A stretch of DNA of 44,237 nt from DASRHY01 sp046765875 (GTDB taxonomy: Bacteria > Actinomycetota > Actinomycetes > Propionibacteriales > Kribbellaceae): the NCBI GenBank assembly GCA_046765875.1, contig JBKPSJ010000057.1:1-44237 (forward strand), written 5' to 3'. The notes under the pieces are model-generated. The model was not told where the DNA came from, did not search any database, and saw only the letters and a list, made by a program, of their open reading frames with translations. The translations under genes were made by a program, and so were the position numbers. Position 1 is the stretch's first letter; each line of letters opens with the position of its first letter. Positions 16,242 to 25,900 of the stretch are shown piece by piece.

Positions 16242-17746
16242 CGCGACACCTCCAGCTCCGGAGCCTTGGTCATCAGCACGCCGCCCCACTGCTCGGCCAG
16301 TGCGGCCTCGAGCGCGGCACCCACGGCATACAAGCGGTCGTCCTTCATCACGGGGGCCATCACGTGGAAGCCGACCGGCAGGCCGTCCTCATCGGCCAGC
16401 CCGCACGGGAACGACGCGGCCGCGTTCCCGGCCAGGTTGGACGGGATCGTGCACAGGTCGTTCTTGTACATCGCGATCGGGTCGTCGACCCGCTCGCCGA
16501 TCGGGAACGCCGTGGTCGGCGTGGCCGGCGAGACCAGTACGTCGACCTGCTCGTACGCCCGGGCGAAGTCGCGCTGGATGAGTGTGCGGACCTTCTGCGC
16601 CTGGCCGTAGTACGCGTCGTAGTAGCCGCTGGACAACGCGTACGTACCGAGCATGATCCGGCGCTTGACCTCGGCGCCGAAGCCGGCCTCGCGGGTCTTG
16701 GCCATCACCTCCTCGGCGCTGAGCGTGCCGTCGTCGCCGACCCGCAGCCCGTACCGCATCGCGTCGAACTTGGCCAGGTTCGACGAGGCCTCGCTCGGCA
16801 GGATCAGGTAGTACGCCGGCAGCCCGTAGTCGAAATGCGGGCACGACACCTCGGTCACCTCGGCGCCGAGCTTGGTGAGCAGTTCGACCGCCTCGCGGAA
16901 CCGCGCCTCGACACCGGGCTGATAACCCTCACCGCCGAGTTCCTTGACCACGCCGATCCGCATCCCGTCGACGCTGGCCCGGCGCGCCGCGGCGACGATA
17001 TCCGGCACCGGCTGGTCGATCGAGGTCGAGTCCAGCGGGTCGTGCCCGGCGATCACCTCGTGCAGCAGCGCGGCGTCCAGCGCGGTGCGCGCGCACGGGC
17101 CGGGCGTGTCCAGGCTGGAGGCCAGCGCGATCAGGCCGTACCGCGAGGTGCCGCCGTAGGTCGGCTTTACCCCGACTGTGCCGGTGAGCGAGCCCGGCTG
17201 GCGGATCGAGCCGCCGGTGTCGGTGCCGATCGCCAGTGGTGCCTCGAACGCGGCGAGCGCCGCCGACGAACCGCCGCCCGAGCCGCCGGGCACGGTACTG
17301 AGGTCCCACGGGTTGTGGGTCGTCCCGTACGCCGAGTTCTCCGTCGACGAGCCCATCGCGAACTCGTCCATGTTGGTCTTGCCGAGGATCACCACGCCGG
17401 CCGCCTTGAGCCGGGCGACGGTGGTCGAGTCGTACGGCGGCAGCCAGCCCTGCAGGACCTTCGACCCGGCCGTGGTGGGCACGCCCTTCTGGGTCAGCAC
17501 GTCCTTGAGCGCCAGCGGTATGCCGGCCAGCGGGCCGAGCTCCTCGCCGGCCGCACGGCGCTCGTCGATTGCCCGAGCCTGGGCGAGCGCGCCGTCGGCA
17601 TCGACGTACAGGAACGCGTGCACAACGCCGTCGACGGCGGCGATCCGGTCCAGGTGAGCCTGGGTGATCTCGGCGGAGCCGGCCTGTCCGGACGTCATGA
17701 GCCCGGCCAGCTCGACCGCGGTCTTCCTGGTGAGGTCGTCGGTCAT
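16238..17746 (-). CDS. gatA: Asp-tRNA(Asn)/Glu-tRNA(Gln) amidotransferase subunit A
   Basis: Glutaminase subunit of GatCAB; releases ammonia that is channelled to GatB. The 502-residue amidase-signature protein has the Ser-rich motif VPGGSGGGSSAALAA (about residues 152-166) carrying the cis-Ser, and GTDTGGSIRQPG carrying the nucleophilic Ser. The catalytic lysine is in IPLALKDVLTQKG (near residue 78). It lies between gatC (1 nt away, TGA-C-ATG) and gatB (4-nt overlap), so all three subunits are made from one mRNA in equal amounts. Confidence 0.97.
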   Translation of the reverse strand: MTDDLTRKTAVELAGLMTSGQAGSAEITQAHLDRIAAVDGVVHAFLYVDADGALAQARAIDERRAAGEELGPLAGIPLALKDVLTQKGVPTTAGSKVLQGWLPPYDSTTVARLKAAGVVILGKTNMDEFAMGSSTENSAYGTTHNPWDLSTVPGGSGGGSSAALAAFEAPLAIGTDTGGSIRQPGSLTGTVGVKPTYGGTSRYGLIALASSLDTPGPCARTALDAALLHEVIAGHDPLDSTSIDQPVPDIVAAARRASVDGMRIGVVKELGGEGYQPGVEARFREAVELLTKLGAEVTEVSCPHFDYGLPAYYLILPSEASSNLAKFDAMRYGLRVGDDGTLSAEEVMAKTREAGFGAEVKRRIMLGTYALSSGYYDAYYGQAQKVRTLIQRDFARAYEQVDVLVSPATPTTAFPIGERVDDPIAMYKNDLCTIPSNLAGNAAASFPCGLADEDGLPVGFHVMAPVMKDDRLYAVGAALEAALAEQWGGVLMTKAPELEVSR

Positions 17747-17747
17747 G

Positions 17748-18047
17748 TCAGGCCTCCTCGGACAGGATCCGCGGCACCTTGAAGCGCTGCTCCTCGACCG
17801 CGGGCGCGGCGGCCAGCGCCTCCTGCGGGGTCAAGCAGGGCTGGTTCTGGTCCGGTCGCATCACGTTGGTCAGCGGGAGCGCGTGCGACGTCGGCGGGAT
17901 GTCGGCGGCGGCGACGTCGCTGACCTGCGCGACCCAGCCGATGATCAGGTCGAGCTGCGGGGCGAGGTGGTCGAGCTCCGCCTGGGTGAGCTCGATCCGT
18001 GCCAGTCGCGCCAGATGCGCGACCTCGTCACGGGTGATGGCTGACAT
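17748..18047 (-). CDS. gatC: Asp-tRNA(Asn)/Glu-tRNA(Gln) amidotransferase subunit C
   Basis: Small subunit that wraps GatA and GatB together and is needed for GatA folding. 99 residues, starting SAITRDEVAHLARLARIELT and containing the family's LDLIIGWVAQV helix and a C-terminal PQEALAAAPAVEEQRFKVPRIL stretch. ATG 18047 is chosen because it gives the usual length and N-terminus; upstream in-frame starts would add 20 residues unlike the family. First gene of gatCAB. Confidence 0.95.
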   Translation of the reverse strand: MSAITRDEVAHLARLARIELTQAELDHLAPQLDLIIGWVAQVSDVAAADIPPTSHALPLTNVMRPDQNQPCLTPQEALAAAPAVEEQRFKVPRILSEEA

Positions 18048-18221
18048 GGAGATCCGTCTCGGTAAAGGTTGCCTGGTGTCTTGTGCCGGTGTCACAGACC
18101 GGAACATCCTAGTGAACGCTCCGCGCCACCCGAGAACGGATTACGCCTTCGGTGATCGTCTGTAACATGGCGGGCAACCAGGCGTAACGCGCGGCCACCA
18201 TGCCGGGGAGATGATCATCAG
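18048..18221. promoter_or_regulatory. Divergent promoter region between gatC and the ACT-domain gene
   Basis: No gene is seen here. A reverse-strand TAGGAT (18106-18111) is a candidate -10 for gatCAB, and a forward-strand TAACAT (18163-18168) a candidate -10 for the ACT-domain gene. Neither has a convincing -35. Confidence 0.4.
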
Positions 18222-18869
18222 GTGTTCCTGTTGCGTCTGATCCTCCCCGACCGGCCGGGATCGCTGGGCAGCGTCGCCGGTGCGCTCGGCGAGGTGGGCG
18301 CCGACATCCACGCCATCGAGATCGTCGAACACCGCCGCCCCGACGGCACCGCCGTCGACGATGTGGTGGTGGACCTGCCGGGCGGGGTGCTGCCGGACCG
18401 GCTGGTCTCGGCCTGCAACAGCGTGCCCGACGTCGAGGTGATCTGGTTCTCGCGGTACGGCGCGGGCGGCGGGCTGCACATGGACCTGGAGGCGGTCGAG
18501 CAGATGACCGCCGCACCCGCCGAGGCGGTCGAGGTGCTGGTCGAGCAGGCGCCGGCGGTGCTGCACGCCGACTGGGCCGCACTGCTGGACGGCACCGCCG
18601 GCTCGGCCAAGGTCGTGCACGAGACCACGGCGACACCCGAGTTCGGCCCGGTGATCGACAAGTGGCTGCCGCTGGCGAAGGCGACGACGCTGCAGTCGCC
18701 CGACGGCGAGGGGCTCGCGGAGTCGGTACTGGTCGCCGCACCGCTGGAGACCGATCGCGTCATGCTGGTGGTCGGGCGGCGTGGCGGTCCGCCTTTCCTC
18801 GGCTCGGAGGTGGCCCGGCTGAGCTACCTGGCCAACCTGGCTGTGACGATCGAGGCCGGCGCTAGGTAG
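18222..18869 (+). CDS. ACT-domain protein (Rv3013-like)
   Basis: 215 residues. An N-terminal ACT domain (about 1-70; FLLRLILPDRPGSLGSVAGA, GADIHAIEIVE) would bind an amino acid or similar small ligand. The C-terminal half (about 100-213) has the layout of a degenerate GAF-like domain (VLVAAPLETDRVMLVVGRR, SEVARLSYLANLAVTIEAG). No enzyme domain is attached, so it is probably a stand-alone regulator; the ligand is unknown. The start is GTG 18222 after GGGGAG. The M. tuberculosis homologue (Rv3013) has the same place beside gatC and ligA. Its last 8 bases overlap the convergent 195-residue gene. Confidence 0.82.
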   Translation: MFLLRLILPDRPGSLGSVAGALGEVGADIHAIEIVEHRRPDGTAVDDVVVDLPGGVLPDRLVSACNSVPDVEVIWFSRYGAGGGLHMDLEAVEQMTAAPAEAVEVLVEQAPAVLHADWAALLDGTAGSAKVVHETTATPEFGPVIDKWLPLAKATTLQSPDGEGLAESVLVAAPLETDRVMLVVGRRGGPPFLGSEVARLSYLANLAVTIEAGAR

Positions 18870-19449
18870 TGCCGTGCAGGGTGCGGAAGTCCTCCAGGGT
18901 GCCGCGGTAATACTCGTAGTCGTCGACCAGCTTCTGCCGGGTGAACGTCTCCGGGTGCTCGACCAGCGCCCGCTCCCCCAACTCTGACCAGAACGCCTCG
19001 CGCGGCAACGCGTCGGCACCCTCGGGCAGGAACTTCAGCGCCTCCGACTGAGCCTCCGCCGCGTACTCCCAGTCGAGCTCGACCAGGTGGCGTTCCTCGG
19101 CCGTGCCCCTGCCGTCGGCGAGGCTGAAGTCGCGGTCGAACGCCCGGCGCGCGAACACGCCCGCGACCATCACCCACTGCCCGGCGTCGACCAGCGGCGA
19201 TACGCCGAGCCCGAACAGAGCGCCGACCCGCCGCGCCGCGTCCTCCGACCCGAACGGCACCTCGAGCTCGATCGGGCCCTCCTCCTCGGTGCCGTACGAC
19301 AGCGTCCAGGCCTGCTCGCCCTCGGTCCGGGTGGTGCCGGACAGCGTCGAATCGGGCGCCTCGGCCGACAGGTCCGGCGCGTCCGGCCCGGTCACCCGCA
19401 TCAGCGCGAAGTAGATCTGGGCCTCGGACAAGGTGCGTGCGGTCAGCAT
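18862..19449 (-). CDS. Uncharacterised 195-residue acidic protein, paralogue of its upstream neighbour
   Basis: I do not recognise the family. It is clearly related to the 175-residue protein encoded just upstream: both start ARTxxEAxxYxxL, share VDAGQW in the middle and end with KFxPEG...xPxxAFW...R. It lacks the two CxxC pairs of its sibling; that region is replaced by about 45 residues including YGTEEEGPIELEVPFGSEDAARRVG. It is cytoplasmic, with no signal or membrane segment. GGAGGAG 8 nt before ATG 19449 and a 2-nt gap from the previous stop indicate coupled translation. As third gene after the giant protein it may be a chaperone, adaptor or immunity protein for it (inference). It overlaps the convergent ACT gene by 8 nt. 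Confidence 0.8.
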   Translation of the reverse strand: MLTARTLSEAQIYFALMRVTGPDAPDLSAEAPDSTLSGTTRTEGEQAWTLSYGTEEEGPIELEVPFGSEDAARRVGALFGLGVSPLVDAGQWVMVAGVFARRAFDRDFSLADGRGTAEERHLVELDWEYAAEAQSEALKFLPEGADALPREAFWSELGERALVEHPETFTRQKLVDDYEYYRGTLEDFRTLHGTT

Positions 19450-19451
19450 GC

Positions 19452-19979
19452 TCAGCGCTCCTCCAGGGCGAGTGTGCGGTATGTGTCCCGGACCATCATC
19501 AGCCGGTCGAGCCGGAACCGGCCCGGCTCGGAATCGCGGACCCGGCGGCTCGCGTCGGTCCAGAACGCGTCCTCGGGTACCTCGGTACGGCCCTCCGGGA
19601 CGAACTTGATGACCTCCTCGACAGCGGCCCGCGCGACCGACAGGGCCCGGTTCGCCGCGGCGGTGTCGTTCTCCGGTACGGCACCCGCGTTCAGATCGGC
19701 GATCTCCAGCCACTGGCCGGCGTCGACCACTTCCGACGGCTCCGGGCCGCCGAAGTTCGGCCAGTCCCCGGCCGCTTCACGTTCGGGCAGGCCGAACAGG
19801 TACTCGCGCTCGGCGCCACACCCCGGGCAGGCCGCCGCGTAACTGCCGGCCAGGCCGCCGTCGTCGTCCTCGGTCAGCCCGTACCGCCAGTCAGCCTCGG
19901 CGGCGCCGCAGTCCTCGCACGGGTGCAACTCGAGATACAGGAGCGCCTCGTCCCGTGTGCGTGCCACAGCGAACGTCAT
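19452..19979 (-). CDS. Uncharacterised 175-residue zinc-ribbon-like protein, second gene of the giant-protein operon
   Basis: Family not recognised. CEDC (about residues 21-24) and CPGC (about 52-55) form a likely zinc ribbon, followed by REYLFGLPE and the VDAGQW motif shared with the next gene. The C-terminal half is helical (ANRALSVARAAVEEVIKFVPEG, FRLDRLMMVRDTYRTLA). Its ATG overlaps the giant gene's stop as ATGA (19976-19979) with no good ribosome site, so it is translated by re-initiation in fixed ratio to the giant protein. That coupling suggests a direct partner: adaptor, secretion chaperone or immunity factor. Which one cannot be said from sequence. Confidence 0.82.
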   Translation of the reverse strand: MTFAVARTRDEALLYLELHPCEDCGAAEADWRYGLTEDDDGGLAGSYAAACPGCGAEREYLFGLPEREAAGDWPNFGGPEPSEVVDAGQWLEIADLNAGAVPENDTAAANRALSVARAAVEEVIKFVPEGRTEVPEDAFWTDASRRVRDSEPGRFRLDRLMMVRDTYRTLALEER

Positions 19980-22900
19980 ACCGAGATTCCAGTGGTCGGA
20001 CCTGGCGTGTACGTGCTGGTGATGTGCGGCCGGGAGCCCTCCTCCGCACTCGGGCCGGTCGCGATCGCGTGCCGGGCCGCCGCGGCATCGACCGAGTGCG
20101 CCGCCTCGCTGACGATGGCGGCCGGGACACCCGCCTGTTCCAGAGCCTTCGACACCGAGTGGGTGAACGTCTCGTCGCCGCGCGGGCTGTGGTACAGCGC
20201 GCGCAGGTCGACTCTGCCCTCGGCGAGCAGTGCGAGATTCGGGTGCAGGGTGCCGAACGCCGCGCCGAACCCGCCGTCGTTCTCGCCGGACAGCGTTCCG
20301 TCCGGGGTGGCCTGGTACGAGGCCGTCGTCCCGTCGTGTTGCCGTACCGTCAGCGCCACCACCGTGCCCTCGTGCCGGGCCTGCTGGAGCGCGCCGACCA
20401 GCGGGAGGTACGGGTGGTATTCCGGGCCGGTCCGGCCGATCGCGTACTCGTCGGCCAGTACCCGCCGGACGGGCAGCCGCTGGGCGGTCGGCGGCGGCGC
20501 GACCGCCGTTCCGGCCTCCATCTGCGCGCGCATGGCGTGGTAGTCCTTCTCGGCCATCGTCACGAACGCCTCACCGACCGCGGCGTTGCGCTCGGTGTCG
20601 ACCACACGCGGCTTGCTACCGGGGAGCCGGCCGGTGCGCTCGTACTCGATGTCGCAGCTGTACCGGAGCCGCACTACGACGGCGTGTTCGGGCCTGGTGA
20701 ACATGCTGCGCTCGCCACGGCTGCCACTCAGGTCGGTGACCTTGTCGGTGACCTGCTCGCCGGTGGTCACGCTCGCGCCGATCCCGGCCGCGTCGTTCCC
20801 GGTGCCGACCGTCCGGCTGACCGGCTGCATCCGGTTGCCGCCCAACGAGGTCTGCGTGACGATCTCATTGCGCATCACCTCGCCGAGCTCGACGCCGAGT
20901 ACCGGACCTGAGATCTGGTCGATGTCGAACACCTTGCCGGTGATCCGGGCGCTGGCCCGGCGCCGGTGACCGGGCACGTCGAGGTCCTCGATCCGGTACC
21001 CGTCGGCGCTCATCAGCAGCTTGAACGCCGCCTGCATCCGCGCCATCGACGTCTTGGTCTCCAGCGTCGTACGGTGCGCCGCCAGGCCCGCGTTGCCCAG
21101 CAGGTCGGACTGGCCGAGCCGGTGAGACAACGCGTTGAACAGGTGGTCGGTCTCCTGCTCGCCGCTCAGGAACGGCCGCATAGACCCCACGTAGTACGGG
21201 TTGTCCGGCATCGCCGCCGTCCGGTGGTCGGCGATCCGCTGGGTCGCCGGTACGGCGGGCGCGCCCATCCCGACGAAGTCGCGCGGGACCAGCATCTTCA
21301 TGTCGCCGTCCAGCACGGAACGGACCGGAGCAACGGCGGCGGGCTTGTCCGCCGCCCGCTGCAGCCGGTCCTTCACGGTGCTCGGCGCCGGGAATCGCTC
21401 GACCTCGACGAGCAGGGAGAAGTCGCGCTCGGCCTGTGCGGTCTCCGGATGGGCGATCCGGCTCATCCAGGTCATCGTCTGGCTGTTCGCGGCCGAGACA
21501 CTGTGCAGCCGGTGGCTGGCCAGGCCGAGCGTCGGGTCGTCGAATCCGTACCCGCCGGCGGCGTTCAGGTTGAGGCTGCCGGTGAAGTTCACAGCGCGCG
21601 TGCGCGAATGTGACTGGTTCAGGTACAGGTACGCCTGCAGGATGGCCAACGCCTGCCGGCCCGGCGGCTGCGGTGTGCCGTCTGTGGTGATCGGCCCGCC
21701 GAACCGCCCCCGGATCCGCAGCCGGACCCGCTCCGGCGGGCCGAGCTCGGAGGTCTTCACCGAGTACTCCCGCACCCAGCCGCGCGGGCTCCACATGTCG
21801 ATCCGGTGCCCGAGCCAGCGGTCGCCCTCCAACTCGCCAGACAGCGTGTCGGCCAAGGTTCCGTCCCTGCTCAGCAGTCCTGGTGACTGGCGTTCGATCA
21901 GCGCAAGCACCTCCGGCAGGACGTCGGACTTGCGGCCGGACTGCCGGTCCTTCAATGAGTACTGGTCGACCAGCCCCTCGGCCATCGTCGTCTGGTAGTG
22001 CTCGGGCATCGGCACCGCGACCCGCTGCTGGCCGAGGGAGGAGGTCTGCGCGAGCGCATTGTCCAGGTCCTGTGCCGGCTGGCCCTCGACCGTCGGCGCC
22101 GGGATGCCCGCCGTCTTGCGCAGCGCCGCAGCCAGCCGCTCGTCGGTGTGCAGCGCCGGCAGGCCCTCGGTCACCCCGGCCTTGTCCGCGCGGTAGCGCC
22201 GGATCACCTTGGCGGCGGTACGACGGTCCAGCTCCAGCCTGCCGTTCAGATACCGCTCCACCGTGTCGGCGGTACGTTCGACCGGCAGATCCAGCGTGCG
22301 ATCGCCGTACTGGTCGAGCAGTTGCCGTTCGGGGATCGAGTACAGCGCACCGCCGTCGCCGACCGGTACCATCTGCGGCTGGTGACCCTTCCGGGTGACC
22401 ACGGCCTCCCACACGATCCGGGCCCGGAAATCGTCGTGGACGCCGACATCGATGCCGAGGCCCTCGTCGCCGCCGATCTCCATCCGGGTCCGCGACTCGG
22501 AATTGACCACACCGCGGCCGCCATCGATCCGGCCACCGGCGGGAGCGTCCTTCTGGCCCGGAGCGCCGGCACCGGCAAAGGCGGCGGCGGCCCCGCCGCG
22601 CGAGGTACCGGCGGTGGTGCTGTCGCTGTTCAGAGTCAGGTTGATCCGGCCGCTGACCGGGTTCCCCGAGCCGAGGTGCTCCAGGTCGACCACGCGGCCG
22701 CGCAGTTCGACGGTGACGTCGGACGGGGTCAGGCTGCGCTGCTGAGCGGCCAGTGCGAGTGTGTCCGCCATGGGGCTGACAATCCTGGTGCGGTGTGACT
22801 TGCGGGTCCACTCCGGGTCGGCGACCAGGCTGCGGACGTCGCAGAATGCGGCCAGCTCGTGGTACGCCGCCGGGTCAGCCTTGGTCGCGGGTGGCATCGC

Positions 22901-25900
22901 CTCCCACAGCTTCTGCAGCGCGTCACCGCCGTCCAGGTGCAGCACCCGGAACCGCTCGAGCACGTCCGGCGCCGCCTCGCCGCGGATCGACCAGAACGGC
23001 TGCTGTGGCACCGGACGGCATTGCTCTCCCTCGACCATCACCACCGCGTACCCCGACGAGCTGGCCAGCGGCTTGACACCGTCGTGCGACCGCAGCAGCA
23101 CGCTCGCGGTGTGCGGTACGGCGATCGCCACCCCGAGCGCCTGGCTCTCCCGCAGCCCGACCCGGTTGCTGGTGACGCCTGCGGCGACGCCGTGGCTCGA
23201 GCCGAGGTGGAGGTCGCCGGTCGCGCCGATCTGCGGCAACGACGGGGCGACGCGCAACCCGGCCATGCCGGCGCCTGTCTTGGTCGTCGCGCGGCTGCGC
23301 GTGTGCGCCGAGGTGATCGACTCGATGTCGAGGAACACCGGCTGCTCGGTGTCGCTGACGCCGATCACGGACGCGGTCTCGAACCGCTGCCGCAGGGTCA
23401 GGTCCAGGACGAACCGCTGCGGCGCATGCCGTACCCCGGACTGCCGCAGCTCGAGCGGGACGGTGACCCCGCCCTGGGTGGCCTGGTCGTAGCTGGTCCC
23501 GGCACGCATCCCGGAGATGCCCTGCTTGGCCCGCTCCAGGTTGTCCAGCTGGCTGGTGAGCAGCTCGCGGTCGTAGTTGTCGGGCAACTCGGCCAGCTTC
23601 GGCTGCAGCTTGTCGTCCAGCGGCGGGACCAACCCCTCGGTCTCCAGACCGCGCAGCACGGCGGCCTCGTCGATTCCGGTGACCAGCGGCACCTGGCCCG
23701 GGCCCTTACCGCGTAACTGCCGCTCGCCGGTTCCCATCCAGCTCGGCCGGACCACCTCCGGGCCGACCGGCTGCGGGTCGCCGCGGAGCAGGATCCGGCC
23801 GTCGGGGTGGAACCGGGCCCTGCCGTCGGCCTCGCGCCGCACCGCATCGGACGCGACCGGAAGTCCGTACCGGAACGCGTCGCTCTCGGCCATCCGCAGC
23901 AGCGCATCGCCCTCGCGGCCGACCTGGAACGACTCCCGGCTGCCGAGCTTGTGCACCGTCAGCGTGTGCACCAGCCGGGCCTTGTACGCCTGGGTCCGCC
24001 TGACCCGCTCGACGCCGACCTCGTACTTGTTCGCCGTCGTGCTCATACCCTCGTCACCGGAGCGGCGCCAGGTCGCCGACCCGCCCGGGCCGATCGCCAG
24101 GTCGGTCGGGCCGATGCCCTCGAACTCGTACCCGCCGGCGAGCGCCCTGTCCGACGCGGTCGTGACCGTCTGGGCCGTACCGGTGGTCGCGATGCTGACC
24201 CGGACCCGCTCGTCCCAGTGCGCGTCGCTGGACTCGCCGGCCATCTCGACCTTGTCCCAGATCAGCTTCGTCTCGGCCTGTACCCAGGCAACCGGCCGGC
24301 CGTTGTTCACGATCGTACGGGCGAACCCGCCGGGGGCGGCCGCCTCGTCCAGCCGTCCCGGCCACTCGTTGGTCAGGCTGCGCAGCTGCCCGTACGCGAC
24401 CGAGTCCATGCCGCCGAACATCTCGCGGAACTTGACCGCGGCCTCGTCGCAGATCTCGTCCATCTTGCCGACCCGGCTCGCCACGTGTTCGGGCATCGTC
24501 GTACGGCGTTCCAGCGGGACGCCTTCCCTGACGAGGTCCGTGGTCTGCTGCGCCGGCGGCATCGTGTACGTGTGCGAGAGTCGCATCGTCATCGACTGCG
24601 AATCATCCGGTCCGCTGGTGTCGACCGTGCTCACATCGGACCAGGGATCGAACGGCGAGTCGCGGAACCGTACCTCCCACACCGGCGCGTCGGACCGGGC
24701 CGCCACCGCTTCGCCGCGGATGTCCTCGACCGCGCCGCGCCGGCCGTTCGCGGCCGACACGGTGGTCATCGAGATCGCCCGCCTGCCCGCCAGCTCGACC
24801 CGCGGCGCGACCAGGCTGATCCAGTGGGCCACCGCCCCGACCGCGCCGGAGGCGGGGATCGCGGACAGGATTCCGCGCAGCCCGTACTTGCCCTTCAGCT
24901 GGCGGGACCGGGTCACCGTGGTGGCGACCGTATGGTTCCGCTGGTCGAGCTGGCCGACGATCATCTCCGAGTGCGTCGAGGTGCGGGCGGTGTCGTCGTA
25001 CCGGTCCGGGACCTTGAGCCGGATCATCACCTGCGCCTGCTTGGCGGCGTCCGAACCGGGCGGTCCGGCCGCTACGACGAGGCCATCGCCGAGCACCTGG
25101 CCGAGCTCGGAACGCAGCAGCAGATGCTGGCGCTCGGGGGTGAACTGGAAACCGACCTTGCGGTTCTTGAGCTCATCGTTGATGTGCCGGGTGAGCGCGT
25201 TCAGGTGCGGCAGCCGGCCGACCGAGACGCCGGTCGGCAGCACGAAGCCGGAGGGAAGCACCGACTCGAACCGCTCCCGGCAGGCGACGGCCTTACCCTG
25301 CGCCTCGGCGGCGAGCGCCTGCGCCTGGGCCGGTGGCCGGTTCGGATCCGCCGATATCGCGTCCAGCTCGGCGAGCAGGTTCCGGTATGTGTTGCCGGCC
25401 TCGGTCGCGTGGCCGGCCGCCGCGGCGTACGTCTGCGAGATCGTCGTGTGCCGGACCTGCTTGGCGGCGGCCTGGTCGGCCTCGATCGTCAGCAGCCTGG
25501 CCCGTTCGCCGGCGCCGCTGTCGAGCAGTGCCGCCTCGGTCCGCGCTTCTGTGCGCTTCGAGTCGGCGAGCCGGCCTGCTTCCGCCGCGGTCGCGTCCTT
25601 GTCGTCCGCACAGCTTTGGAGGTACGTCGCGGCCGCGTGCAACCGCTCGGCTTCCGCCGCCACCCGCTGCCGCAGATGTGCCACCGCACTCATGCTGGCG
25701 CCGGTGGCCGGTGCGGTCCGCGTCGGTATGGCGTTGACCGAGACTGGTCCGGCCGCCCACGGCGGGATCGGTGGCGCCTGGCCGCGTCTGGCGATCGACG
25801 CCGACACCCCTTGGATGTTCAGCTCGAGATCGCGCAACCGCTGCGCGATGTCGGCCCGGGGGGACCGGGTGTAGTCGTCGCGGTTCTCCTGCCAGTTGCG

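Noticed and set aside
20000..20480. A catalytic toxin domain at the C-terminus of the giant protein
   Set aside because: The last 150 residues show no motif of known nuclease, deaminase, ADP-ribosyltransferase or protease toxins that I can recognise.
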